Source of the DNA: Pseudideonella sakaiensis
Lineage (GTDB): Bacteria; Pseudomonadota; Gammaproteobacteria; Burkholderiales; Burkholderiaceae_C
DNA: 43,697 bases
Assembly (NCBI RefSeq): GCF_001293525.1
Contig: NZ_BBYR01000073.1
Coordinates: 1 to 43,697, forward strand
Direction of reading: 5' to 3'
Shown: piece after piece, positions 10,293 through 17,181 of the stretch
Layout of the letters: every line of letters starts with the position of its first letter
Numbering within the stretch: position 1 is the first letter of the stretch
The notes under the pieces: generated by a model
Told to the model about the DNA's origin: nothing
Database searches by the model: none
Seen by the model: only the letters and a program-made list of their open reading frames with translations
Translations under genes and position numbers: made by a program

Positions 10293-11093
10293 CTACACCG
10301 TCCGGATCGTGCCGCCGTCGATGACGAACTCGGCGCCATGGATGGCCGCCGCACGGTCGGACGCGAGGTAGGCGATGAGATCGGCCACCTCTTCCGGCTC
10401 GGCTGCTCGCCCGATCGTGATGCCGCCCAGGGCATCGAGCACGGACTGCCGCGCGTCCTCGATCGTGCCGCCATTGGCAGCCCGAAGCACCTCGAGAAAG
10501 TCCTGGGTGGCCTCGGTCATGATCCACCCGGGCGAGACCGAGTTGACCCGCACGCCCTTGGGACCGACTTCCTTCGAGATCGACTTGCTGTAGGTCCTGA
10601 GCGCGGCCTTGGCGGCGGCGTAGCCGGTCGTCGACTCGGGCAGCGGCAGCACGGACTGGATCGAGGTGACGTGCACCACCGTGCCCTTGCCCCGCTCGAG
10701 CATCTGCGGCAGCAGCAGGCGATCGAGCCGGACGGTCGCCAGCAGATTGAGGTTCAGCTCGGCGAGCCAGTGTTCGTCCGTCAGTGCGGCGAAGCCACCC
10801 GCCGGCGCGCTCGAGCCGCCGATCACGTGCGCCAGGATGTCGATGCCGCCGAGCCGCTCGAGTGCCGCCTGCTGCAGTGCCTGGCTGCCCTGCGGCGTGG
10901 TCAGGTCGGCCTGCACGTACTCGACGCCCTCGATCGGGTTGCTGATCGTGCGGGCGGCGGTGACGACGCGGGCCCCGCCGGCCAGGAAGCGTGCGATGGT
11001 CGCGCGCCCCAGGCCCTTGGTGCCACCGCTGACGAGCACGCGCTTGCCGGCGAACTCCTTGGGGTCTGCCTGGATGCTCACTGGGCGGCTCAT
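10293..11093 (-). CDS. Short-chain dehydrogenase/reductase (classical SDR)
   Basis: A 266-residue Rossmann-fold oxidoreductase. The cofactor motif SGGTKGLG is at residues 22-29 and the catalytic set is Ser144, Tyr158 and Lys162, with Asn114 or Asn116. A classical NVN-like stretch (LNLNLL) and VNSVSPGWI complete the family pattern. Arg48 after the second strand suggests NADP(H) preference, which is inference. Its start overlaps the stop of the NTF2-like gene by 4 bases (ATGA), so the two are translationally coupled, and both diverge from a LysR gene that probably controls them. The substrate is unknown. Confidence 0.88.
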   Translation of the reverse strand: MSRPVSIQADPKEFAGKRVLVSGGTKGLGRATIARFLAGGARVVTAARTISNPIEGVEYVQADLTTPQGSQALQQAALERLGGIDILAHVIGGSSAPAGGFAALTDEHWLAELNLNLLATVRLDRLLLPQMLERGKGTVVHVTSIQSVLPLPESTTGYAAAKAALRTYSKSISKEVGPKGVRVNSVSPGWIMTEATQDFLEVLRAANGGTIEDARQSVLDALGGITIGRAAEPEEVADLIAYLASDRAAAIHGAEFVIDGGTIRTV

Positions 11094-11419
11094 GCCGTGG
11101 TCTCCAGGGTGCTGATCGCGCCGTCCGCCAGCGTGAAGCGGTAGGTGAAGCGCAGCGGGCTGCCCGGGAAGTCACCCTCGGCCGGCCCGTCGAGCACGGT
11201 CGCGCCGCCTTCTTCGCGAACCCGGTCGGGGGTGAAGATCGCCTTCACCGGGATCGCTTCCTCCGCGAGGAGCCGGCGGATCTCGGCCAGCCCTTCGTGG
11301 CGCTTGCCGTTGTCGATGAAGACGGCGTCGTGCCGGAAGGGCTTCAACATGCCTTCGAGATCGAGGCGGGCGCCGGCCTCGATGTAGTCGGCGATTGGCC
11401 GGGGGAGGTTCATCGACAT
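11090..11419 (-). CDS. NTF2/SnoaL-like small protein
   Basis: A protein of about 109 residues with the pattern of the NTF2/SnoaL alpha+beta barrel: an N-terminal helix ([20 protein letters not shown]), the [14 protein letters not shown] turn, and C-terminal strands such as [17 protein letters not shown]. Such proteins often isomerise, dehydrate or bind small ligands. Three ATGs lie close together (11425, 11419, 11413); 11419 is best because AGGAG at 11426-11430 is then six bases upstream. It is the first gene of a two-gene unit with the SDR. Confidence 0.78.
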   Translation of the reverse strand: MSMNLPRPIADYIEAGARLDLEGMLKPFRHDAVFIDNGKRHEGLAEIRRLLAEEAIPVKAIFTPDRVREEGGATVLDGPAEGDFPGSPLRFTYRFTLADGAISTLETTA

Positions 11420-11452
11420 GCTCATCTCCTTGACGTTGCGATGAAGGCAATC

Positions 11453-11476
11453 TATCGACGAACGTTCCGCGTGATA
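11453..11476. promoter_or_regulatory. Candidate LysR-type operator between divergent genes
   Basis: In the 98-base gap between the NTF2-like and LysR starts, GAACGTTC (11460-11467) is a perfect 8-bp palindrome. TATC (11453-11456) and GATA (11473-11476) flank it, one base off the same centre. The location suits a LysR regulator controlling itself and the divergent pair. Confidence 0.4.
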
Positions 11477-11517
11477 AGCGGGACAATTCAAGACGAGGCA
11501 TCACGAAGATCGAAACA

Positions 11518-12411
11518 ATGACGCGCCATTCGCTGATCGAACTCGAGGCGGTCCTCGCCATCGTCCGGTGCGGTTCGTTTCGGGCCGCGGCGCTCGACCT
11601 GGGCACGTCGACCACCGCCGTCAGCAACGCGGTGGGCAAGCTGGAGAGGGCGCTCGCCGTGCGCCTGTTCAACCGCAGCACGCGCAGCGTCTCGCTCACC
11701 GACGCCGGGCGGATCTTCGTGGCGCAGATCAAGCCGGCGCTGGAGGACATCCAGAAGGCGATGAACACGGCGCGTTCCCAGCAGGAGACGCCGTCGGGCA
11801 CCTTGCGCATCAATGCCTTCGCGACGGCCGCGCGCGAGATCATGGCGCCGCTGGTGCTGAGCTACCTGCAGCGCTACCCGCAGGTGCACGTCGACATCGT
11901 CACCGAGGGGCGGCTGGTCGATGTCGTCGCGGCGGGCTTCGATCTGGGCGTGCGCAGCGCCGACCTGGTGCCGAGTGACGCGATCGCCATACCGCTGGGT
12001 CAGGCGCGCCGCATGGCGGTGGCCGCATCGGCCGCCTTCTTCAAGGACAGGGCCATTCCCCAGGTGCCGCAGGATCTGCTGTCCCACCCCTGTGTTCGCG
12101 TGCGACTTCCGAACGGCGCCTTGTTCCGATGGCGTTTCGGGAAGGACGGGGAAGAACTGCAGATCGATGTCGACGGGCCGATCACGCTCGACGAAGCATC
12201 CCTGGCGCGGATCGCGGTGGCGAACGGCGTGGGGATCGGCTACTTCATGGAAGCCGATGTCCGCGAAGACATCGCCGCCGGGCGGTTCGTGCGCATCCTC
12301 GAAGACTGGACGCCGCCGCTCGCGCCACTGTGTCTTTACTTCTCCAATCGTCGCAATGCGTCCGCGGCCTTCCAGGCCTTCATCGCGCTGGCGCGCGACT
12401 TGTCGTGGTGA
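11518..12411 (+). CDS. LysR-family transcriptional regulator
   Basis: A 297-residue LysR regulator. The N-terminal winged helix-turn-helix spans residues 5-65 ([21 protein letters not shown], then [21 protein letters not shown]), followed by a linker helix and a type 2 periplasmic-binding effector domain. The subgroup resembles regulators that usually sit opposite an SDR or other oxidoreductase. The divergent SDR/NTF2 pair is therefore the likely target. The ligand is unknown. Its 3' end is followed directly by the toxin-antitoxin promoter. Confidence 0.92.
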   Translation: MTRHSLIELEAVLAIVRCGSFRAAALDLGTSTTAVSNAVGKLERALAVRLFNRSTRSVSLTDAGRIFVAQIKPALEDIQKAMNTARSQQETPSGTLRINAFATAAREIMAPLVLSYLQRYPQVHVDIVTEGRLVDVVAAGFDLGVRSADLVPSDAIAIPLGQARRMAVAASAAFFKDRAIPQVPQDLLSHPCVRVRLPNGALFRWRFGKDGEELQIDVDGPITLDEASLARIAVANGVGIGYFMEADVREDIAAGRFVRILEDWTPPLAPLCLYFSNRRNASAAFQAFIALARDLSW

Positions 12412-12413
12412 CC

Positions 12414-12445
12414 TGTCAATATAATGACAGCATATACGCTATCAT
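12414..12445 (+). promoter_or_regulatory. Promoter and nested palindromes of the PIN/RHH pair
   Basis: This A/T-rich patch contains a perfect TATAAT (12420-12425) and two inverted repeats. TGTCA/TGACA (12414-12418 and 12425-12429) are 6 bases apart. ATGACAGC/GCTATCAT (12424-12431 and 12438-12445) match 7 of 8 with a 6-base spacer. The toxin ATG is at 12452. Such repeats over a -10 box are typical operators for a ribbon-helix-helix antitoxin. Confidence 0.65.
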
Positions 12446-12451
12446 TTCGTC

Positions 12452-12886
12452 ATGACGACCCTGGTGCTCGACACGAACGTCCTGGTTGCCGCGCTGCTGC
12501 GCGGTGGCGGCAGCGCTCGCGCGGTCGTTCGTGCTTGCCTGCGGGGCCACTACCTGCCGGTGATTGGCCCCGCGTTGCTGGCCGAGTACGAGGACGTGAC
12601 GGGCCGCACCGAGCGCTTCGATGGCAGTGTGCTGTCACACAGCGAGCGCGAGGCGGTGCTCGACGCCCTGCTGAGCCACTGCCGGTGGGTCGAGGTCTTC
12701 TACGCATGGCGTCCGAACCTGCCCGACGAGGCCGACAACCACCTGATCGAGCTGGCCGTGGCCGCACAGGCCGAGGCCATCGTCACCCGCAACCTGCGCG
12801 ACGTGTCGCGCGGCGAGTTGAAGTTTCCGATGCTGAGGGTGCTGACGCCCGAGCAATGCCTGGAGGTGTTCCCATGTCCACGCTGA
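12452..12886 (+). CDS. PIN-domain toxin (predicted RNase)
   Basis: A 144-residue PIN protein of the type often annotated as putative toxin component (TIGR00305 group). Acidic active-site candidates are Asp7 (LVLDTNVLV), Glu45 (LLAEYEDV), Asp92/Asp95 (LPDEADNHLIELA) and Asp117 (VTRNLRDV), matching the four-carboxylate metal site of PIN RNases. It is the first gene of a two-gene unit and its end overlaps the antitoxin start by 13 bases. Toxin-before-antitoxin order is less common than the reverse. The RNA target is unknown. Confidence 0.88.
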   Translation: MTTLVLDTNVLVAALLRGGGSARAVVRACLRGHYLPVIGPALLAEYEDVTGRTERFDGSVLSHSEREAVLDALLSHCRWVEVFYAWRPNLPDEADNHLIELAVAAQAEAIVTRNLRDVSRGELKFPMLRVLTPEQCLEVFPCPR

Positions 12887-13089
12887 CGATCCGGCTTCCC
12901 GACGACAAGCACGAACGGCTGAAGGCGCTGGCGCGCGCCAACGCGGTGAGCGTGAACAAGCTGATGGACGAACTCGCGACGGTCGCGCTGGCCAACTACG
13001 ACGCCAAGGTCCGTTTCGAGACGCGCGCCGCGCGGGGCAACACGAAGCGCGCGCTGGCGCTGCTGGACAAGCTGGATCGCGCCGAGTGA
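12874..13089 (+). CDS. Ribbon-helix-helix antitoxin
   Basis: A 71-residue protein starting at ATG 12874 behind a strong GGAGG site (12862-12866). Residues 2-8 (STLTIRLP) form the DNA-contacting strand, followed by helices (DDKHERLKALARANAVSVN and KLMDELATVALANYD) of the ribbon-helix-helix fold. The basic tail from about residue 45 probably wraps the toxin. It overlaps the PIN gene and should both neutralise the toxin and repress the promoter at 12414-12445. The frame is open upstream, but only the part after this ATG is protein-like. Confidence 0.85.
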   Translation: MSTLTIRLPDDKHERLKALARANAVSVNKLMDELATVALANYDAKVRFETRAARGNTKRALALLDKLDRAE

Positions 13090-13090
13090 G

Positions 13091-13108
13091 CGGTCGCGAA
13101 AGCGACCG
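13091..13108 (+). terminator. Hairpin after the toxin-antitoxin pair
   Basis: A perfect 7-bp stem, CGGTCGC/GCGACCG, closes a GAAA tetraloop right after the antitoxin stop. There is no T-run, so it may act as a weak or factor-assisted terminator or as a 3' stabilising structure. Confidence 0.45.
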
Positions 13109-13191
13109 ACGCGCTGACATGCGGCGGCGCAGGGCAGCGCCCGCGACTCGGCAGCCCGGCATCCAGCGGCTCTCGGCCGCCGAACTGCCCG

Positions 13192-15327
13192 CTAGAACCC
13201 CACCCGAAGCGTGAGCCGCAGCGTTCGAGGCTCTGCCGGGTGGATGTGCCTGTCCGCGACCGGCGCGGGCTCCCCCGGCAACTGCGACTCGTAGAAGTAC
13301 GCGATGTCGTTGAGCTTGCGGTCGAACAGGTTGAAGACATCGAGCGTCAGCTCGGTCCTGGGCGCGAGCTTGCGGGTCACCCTCAGATTGGTCGTCAGCG
13401 ACGCGGCGGAGCGAACGCTGTTGTCCTCGATCAGTGCCCCGGAACCGAGGTAACGCCACTGGATGCTCGCCGACCACGGGCCGAGTTCGCGTGCCGTGAC
13501 GGCGATCGACGCGACCTTGTCGACGGCGTTCGGGATGCGCTTGCCGGCCGGGTCGGCATCCGAGAAGCGCGCGTGCGTCCAGGCCAGATCGGCGTCCACC
13601 AGCAGCCACGGCAGCGGAAGGTATCGGTTGTTCCACTCGATGCCCCGGCGCGTGCTCGGTCGGTTGGCCTCCGTTGCACCGGCGTCACCGACGTAAACCA
13701 GTTCGGAGTCGAAGTCGAGCTTCCACAGCGCGACCGAGCTCTGAAGGCCGGGGATCCATTCGGTGCGTGCGCCCAGTTCCAGGCCACGCGCCGCGACGAG
13801 GCCGGGCACCTTGTCGACCGGATCGCCGGTCTTCGGGTCGAGCGTCGTGGTCGTGCCGCGCGCATCGTTGCTGTGGAAGCCTCGCCCGGCGTTGAAGAAG
13901 AACTCGGTCTTTGACCACGGCCCGAGGATCAGCGACAGCTTCGGCGACAGCAGGTGATCGGACGCCGAGCCCGAGTTCGCGGGATGGGTGAGGCTGTCGA
14001 CCTTGAATCGGGCCTGGTCGGCCCGCACACCGACAATGCCGCGCAGCCAGGGTGTCAGTTCGACGGACGTCTGGCCGTACACGCCCAACAGCGTCTGCTG
14101 GACCTTGTCGTCTCGGGTCGTCCCGATGATCTGCCGTGCCTGGGTGTCGAACAGGCCCACGCGGATGCGGTCGTGCCGCACCTGCACGCCGAACTCGCTG
14201 CGCGCCGGCAAGCCGCCGATCTGGTGGTCGATCGCGTGGTTCGCACTGAAGCCGTAGACCGCGCGCTTGTCCTGCTGCGAGAACTGGTCGCCCGTCGCCG
14301 GGCGCTCCAGCGCGTAGGTGAAGTTCGAGAACAGCGCGAGCCGGTAGTCGATCGCATAGGCCGCGACCTTGGTCGCGCCGCTGTCGGTGTTGCGGTGCCA
14401 CTCGCCCGACAGGCTGGTGCGCTGCGTGTTGCCCCCGTCCGTCGGGTCCAGGGAGTCGAAGCGGCCGAAGGGTCGCCCGTCGTAGGTGCCGGCGTCGATC
14501 AGTCGCTGCGGAACCTGGTCCGTCGAGGTCCACTTGGCGTCGTAGGCCATCAGGCTGGTGCGCCAGCCCTCGGCGCGCGTGCCGCCGCTCAGCGTCAGGA
14601 CCGCATTGCCCTTGCGGATGTGCTCGGGCACCTGCCACGGGCCGTCGTTGTGCATCAACTCGATGGCCCCCAGCAACTTCAGGCCCTGGCCGATGTCGGT
14701 GGAAGCGCCGCCGACGAGGCGCTGGTACCGACGCTGCCCGAGGGTCAACGACGCGAAGCCCTCGTCGAGCGTCGTCCGGTAGAGGATGTCGGCGGAGCCC
14801 GCGGCCGAGAAGTCACCGTTCTTCGCGAAGTAGGGCCCTTTGCGGTACGCGATCCGGTCGACCAGTTCGGGGATCAGGAAGTTCAGGTCCGAGTAGCCCT
14901 GGCCATGCGCGTGCGTCGGCATGTTGACCGGCAGGCCATTGACCGTGGTCGCGAAGTCGGTGCCGTGGTCGAGATTGAAACCGCGCAGGAAGTACTGGTT
15001 CGCCTTGCCGTCGCCGGAGTGCTGGGTGACGATGACGCCGGGCACGAACTCGAGCACCTCGCCGGGGCGCAGCGCGGGTCGGCTCTTGAGGAGTTCGGCG
15101 CGGACCGTGCCCTGTGAAGCCGCATCGGCGCTGCCCACGGCGTTGTCGTAGTGGCGGCCCGTGACCTCGACGCGCTCCAGCTGGTTCGCGGCGACCGCCG
15201 TCGGGGTCTCGGCAGCCTGGGTGGCTTCGGACGTCTGCCCCTGGGCAACAGGGCCTGCCAGGACCAGTGCGGCGGCGAGGGCGACCGGACCGTGCCGAGG
15301 TCGCCGTTGGGTGCGCATCGAACGCAT
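13192..15327 (-). CDS. TonB-dependent outer-membrane receptor, probably for nickel or cobalt
   Basis: A 711-residue receptor with an N-terminal signal peptide (cleavage near GPVAQG-Q), a plug domain from about residue 45, and a 22-strand barrel ending in the terminal aromatic strand LTLRVGF. The plug contains the histidine cluster VNMPTHAHGQGYSD, which could contact a metal. Alternative start ATG at 15318. It lies 76 bases downstream of the NiCoT permease on the same strand, and the only promoter-like region with a regulator site is ahead of that permease, so the two probably form an operon moving a transition metal across both membranes. The metal is inferred from the neighbour, not from the receptor sequence. 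Confidence 0.88.
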   Translation of the reverse strand: MRSMRTQRRPRHGPVALAAALVLAGPVAQGQTSEATQAAETPTAVAANQLERVEVTGRHYDNAVGSADAASQGTVRAELLKSRPALRPGEVLEFVPGVIVTQHSGDGKANQYFLRGFNLDHGTDFATTVNGLPVNMPTHAHGQGYSDLNFLIPELVDRIAYRKGPYFAKNGDFSAAGSADILYRTTLDEGFASLTLGQRRYQRLVGGASTDIGQGLKLLGAIELMHNDGPWQVPEHIRKGNAVLTLSGGTRAEGWRTSLMAYDAKWTSTDQVPQRLIDAGTYDGRPFGRFDSLDPTDGGNTQRTSLSGEWHRNTDSGATKVAAYAIDYRLALFSNFTYALERPATGDQFSQQDKRAVYGFSANHAIDHQIGGLPARSEFGVQVRHDRIRVGLFDTQARQIIGTTRDDKVQQTLLGVYGQTSVELTPWLRGIVGVRADQARFKVDSLTHPANSGSASDHLLSPKLSLILGPWSKTEFFFNAGRGFHSNDARGTTTTLDPKTGDPVDKVPGLVAARGLELGARTEWIPGLQSSVALWKLDFDSELVYVGDAGATEANRPSTRRGIEWNNRYLPLPWLLVDADLAWTHARFSDADPAGKRIPNAVDKVASIAVTARELGPWSASIQWRYLGSGALIEDNSVRSAASLTTNLRVTRKLAPRTELTLDVFNLFDRKLNDIAYFYESQLPGEPAPVADRHIHPAEPRTLRLTLRVGF

Positions 15328-15403
15328 GGTGTCTCCCCTGAGCCGCGTGTTTGAGAGCCTGACCGTTCGTCCTACGCAGCCCGGTGGGGCTCGGATGCAC
15401 CGA

Positions 15404-16237
15404 TCAGGACCGGGCGCCCGCCGTCTCTGCGGCTGGGGCCATGCGGCACGCCACCAGATAACTCAGCCCGATCACCACGACCACCGACAGGCCGATGGCC
15501 AGTTCGCGGCCTTCGAGCAGGCCGTCCATCCAGCCCGAGGCCATGCGGCCGCTGCCGATGGCGGCGACCAGCAGGCTCACGCACGCCACGGCCAGCGTCA
15601 TCGTGCGCGACGCGTGGACCGCGAGGCGGTCGGTCCGGGCGATCAGGCGCGAGATCCACCAGCCGTTGGCACCATCGCTGACCAGCATGCCCAGTACGAA
15701 CAGCAGCCCCAGGGTCAGCGCGTGCGGAACCCCGCCGAACTGCACGGCCAGCACCGCGAAGACTGCCGACTGGCTCAGCGTGTCGAACGACAGCGCGAAG
15801 AGCGATCCGACGCCCATCACGGCCAGCGGGCTGGAGGTCCGCTCCGTGCGGCCGAGCAGCCGATCGACCAGGCGGCCGCGCACGCCGACGAGCGGCACGG
15901 GAACGCCCTGGGGCGCACGCAGCACGGCGCGCAGATTGACCCCGCCGATCAGCAACAGGAAGCCGATCGAGATACCGCCGCCGAGGGCTTCGATCCATCC
16001 TGGCGGTACCCACTTGGACCCGAGCATGCCGGCCAGCAGCGCGATCGCCAGCACCACCACCCCGTGCCCGAGCGAGAACAGCGCGCCGCAGTAGCGCGAG
16101 TGGCCCTGCCTGCGGCGGGCAGTGACCCGTGTCAGCCCATCGATCGCAGCGAGGTGGTCGGCGTCCAGGCCATGGCGCATGCCGAGCAGGAACACCAAGG
16201 TGCACAGGGCGCCCCAATCGGTGGGAAGGTCGTGCAT
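15404..16237 (-). CDS. NiCoT-type nickel/cobalt permease
   Basis: A 277-residue inner-membrane protein with about eight hydrophobic helices. The NiCoT signature RHGLDADH is at residues 21-28 of helix II, where its His and Asp residues form the metal path. Further family motifs are LFSLGHGVVV, and LFALSFDTLSQ in place of the usual LGFDTATE. The variation in the last motif makes metal choice between Ni2+ and Co2+ uncertain. It is the first gene of an operon with the TonB receptor and diverges from DUF2946. A NikR-like inverted repeat lies 19 bases ahead of its ATG. The ribosome site is weak. Confidence 0.85.
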   Translation of the reverse strand: MHDLPTDWGALCTLVFLLGMRHGLDADHLAAIDGLTRVTARRRQGHSRYCGALFSLGHGVVVLAIALLAGMLGSKWVPPGWIEALGGGISIGFLLLIGGVNLRAVLRAPQGVPVPLVGVRGRLVDRLLGRTERTSSPLAVMGVGSLFALSFDTLSQSAVFAVLAVQFGGVPHALTLGLLFVLGMLVSDGANGWWISRLIARTDRLAVHASRTMTLAVACVSLLVAAIGSGRMASGWMDGLLEGRELAIGLSVVVVIGLSYLVACRMAPAAETAGARS

Positions 16238-16255
16238 GGGCTGGTCCGGCGATGC

Positions 16256-16282
16256 GTATGAACGAACTCGAAGTTTTCATAC
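16256..16282. promoter_or_regulatory. NikR-like operator upstream of the NiCoT gene
   Basis: GTATGA (16256-16261) and TCATAC (16277-16282) form perfect inverted half-sites separated by 15 bases; the pairing extends one base inward. The E. coli NikR operator uses the same two hexamers with a 16-base spacer. The site is 19-45 bases ahead of the NiCoT start codon, where a repressor would cover the promoter. No nikR gene is in the window. Confidence 0.55.
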
Positions 16283-16460
16283 AAGAAGCATGCCGGCGAC
16301 GGGCCTCCTCGGCGGCAGAGGGAAGCGCGTCCGAACGCCGGGTAAACCCCTGCAAAGGATCTGGCCGGTTGACCCGCCGAACGGCAAGCACCATGCGCAG
16401 CTTTCCCCGGCCCCTTCCCGTGTCGGCTCGGCGCAGGACCGACCCCTACAATGCGGAACG

Positions 16461-16844
16461 ATGCGCGCATGCCGTGCCCACCGCCGACTCGCCACCTGGT
16501 TCGCTGCCCTTGCGATCCTGTTGGCGTCGTTCGCGCCATCGCTGAGCCACGCACTCGCGTCGGCGAGCGGAGCGAACTGGATCGAGATCTGCACGACCCA
16601 GGGTTCCAAGCGGATCGCCGCGGGCGAGGCGGGCTCGGAGCGCGCGCCGGCAGCGGCCCACGTGCTGGACCACTGCCCGTACTGCTCCGTCCACGCGCCG
16701 ACCCTGGGCCTGCCTCCCGCGAACGCCTCGGCGCCGCAGCCTGCACGGCTGGCGTACGAGTTTCCGTTGGCCTTCCTGGCCGCGCCTCGAACCCCGCATG
16801 CCTGGGTGAGTGCGCAGCCACGCGCACCTCCGCTGTCCTCCTGA
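16461..16844 (+). CDS. DUF2946 periplasmic metal-associated protein
   Basis: A 127-residue protein with a signal peptide (residues 1 to about 31, ending SLSHALA). It carries the DUF2946 hallmark DHCPYCSVH, with Cys72, Cys75, His71 and His78 as likely metal ligands, and another cysteine at 44. DUF2946 proteins are commonly encoded beside TonB receptors for copper or metallophores; their biochemical role is not established. TACAAT at 16447-16452 sits nine bases before the ATG, so its mRNA may be nearly leaderless. It is divergent from the NiCoT operon and followed by a strong hairpin. Confidence 0.82.
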   Translation: MRACRAHRRLATWFAALAILLASFAPSLSHALASASGANWIEICTTQGSKRIAAGEAGSERAPAAAHVLDHCPYCSVHAPTLGLPPANASAPQPARLAYEFPLAFLAAPRTPHAWVSAQPRAPPLSS

Positions 16845-16857
16845 TCGCCTGAACGCG

Positions 16858-16890
16858 GCGCGAGGCCGGTCGTCCCGACCGGCCTCGCGC
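16858..16890 (+). terminator. Perfect 15-bp hairpin after DUF2946
   Basis: Arms 16858-16872 and 16876-16890 pair without mismatch around a TCC loop, 13 bases after the DUF2946 stop. No T-run follows, which is common for terminators in very GC-rich genomes. Confidence 0.6.
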
Positions 16891-16945
16891 TCGTCGATCG
16901 CCAGCGTCGGCCTGCCGGCCGTCGCCTGGCCGAAGGAGAGAAGCG

Positions 16946-17164
16946 GTGCCTGCGCACGAACACGGGGGCGGCGCCGCCGCCGTGCCACGAGCCTCTGCCC
17001 GCCATCCCGCGGAGAGCCGACCCGTGAAGCGCGCCGACCGCCACGCCCGCGTCGAGCCCGTGCGTGCCGGCACCACCTCCATCGCGCGGGACCCGGTACC
17101 GCTGCCAGCGTGGGCGCAACGGGTCGTGAGCGGGGCCTTCTCTCCGAATCACCCAGGTCCCTGA
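16946..17164 (+). CDS. Possible small His/Arg-rich protein upstream of the TonB receptor
   Basis: A GTG at 16946 follows AAGGAG (16935-16940) at a good distance and opens a 72-codon frame ending 17 bases before the siderophore receptor start. The product is rich in Arg, Ala, Pro and His (starts MPAHEHGGGAAAVP), lacks a hydrophobic segment and resembles no family I know. It would otherwise leave a 337-base gap (16845-17181) containing only the hairpin. It may be a real small gene or a coupling leader peptide; chance is also possible in such GC-rich DNA. Confidence 0.3.
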   Translation: MPAHEHGGGAAAVPRASARHPAESRPVKRADRHARVEPVRAGTTSIARDPVPLPAWAQRVVSGAFSPNHPGP

Positions 17165-17181
17165 ACCACGAAGGAATGAAC

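Noticed and set aside
15161-16261. His/Gln-rich 366-codon frame opposite the TonB/NiCoT genes
   Set aside because: It is the antisense reading of hydrophobic codons of the permease and has no family resemblance of its own.
16238-16460. Cobalamin riboswitch ahead of the NiCoT/TonB operon
   Set aside because: No B12-box-like sequence or matching fold was recognised; the inverted repeat there fits a protein operator better.
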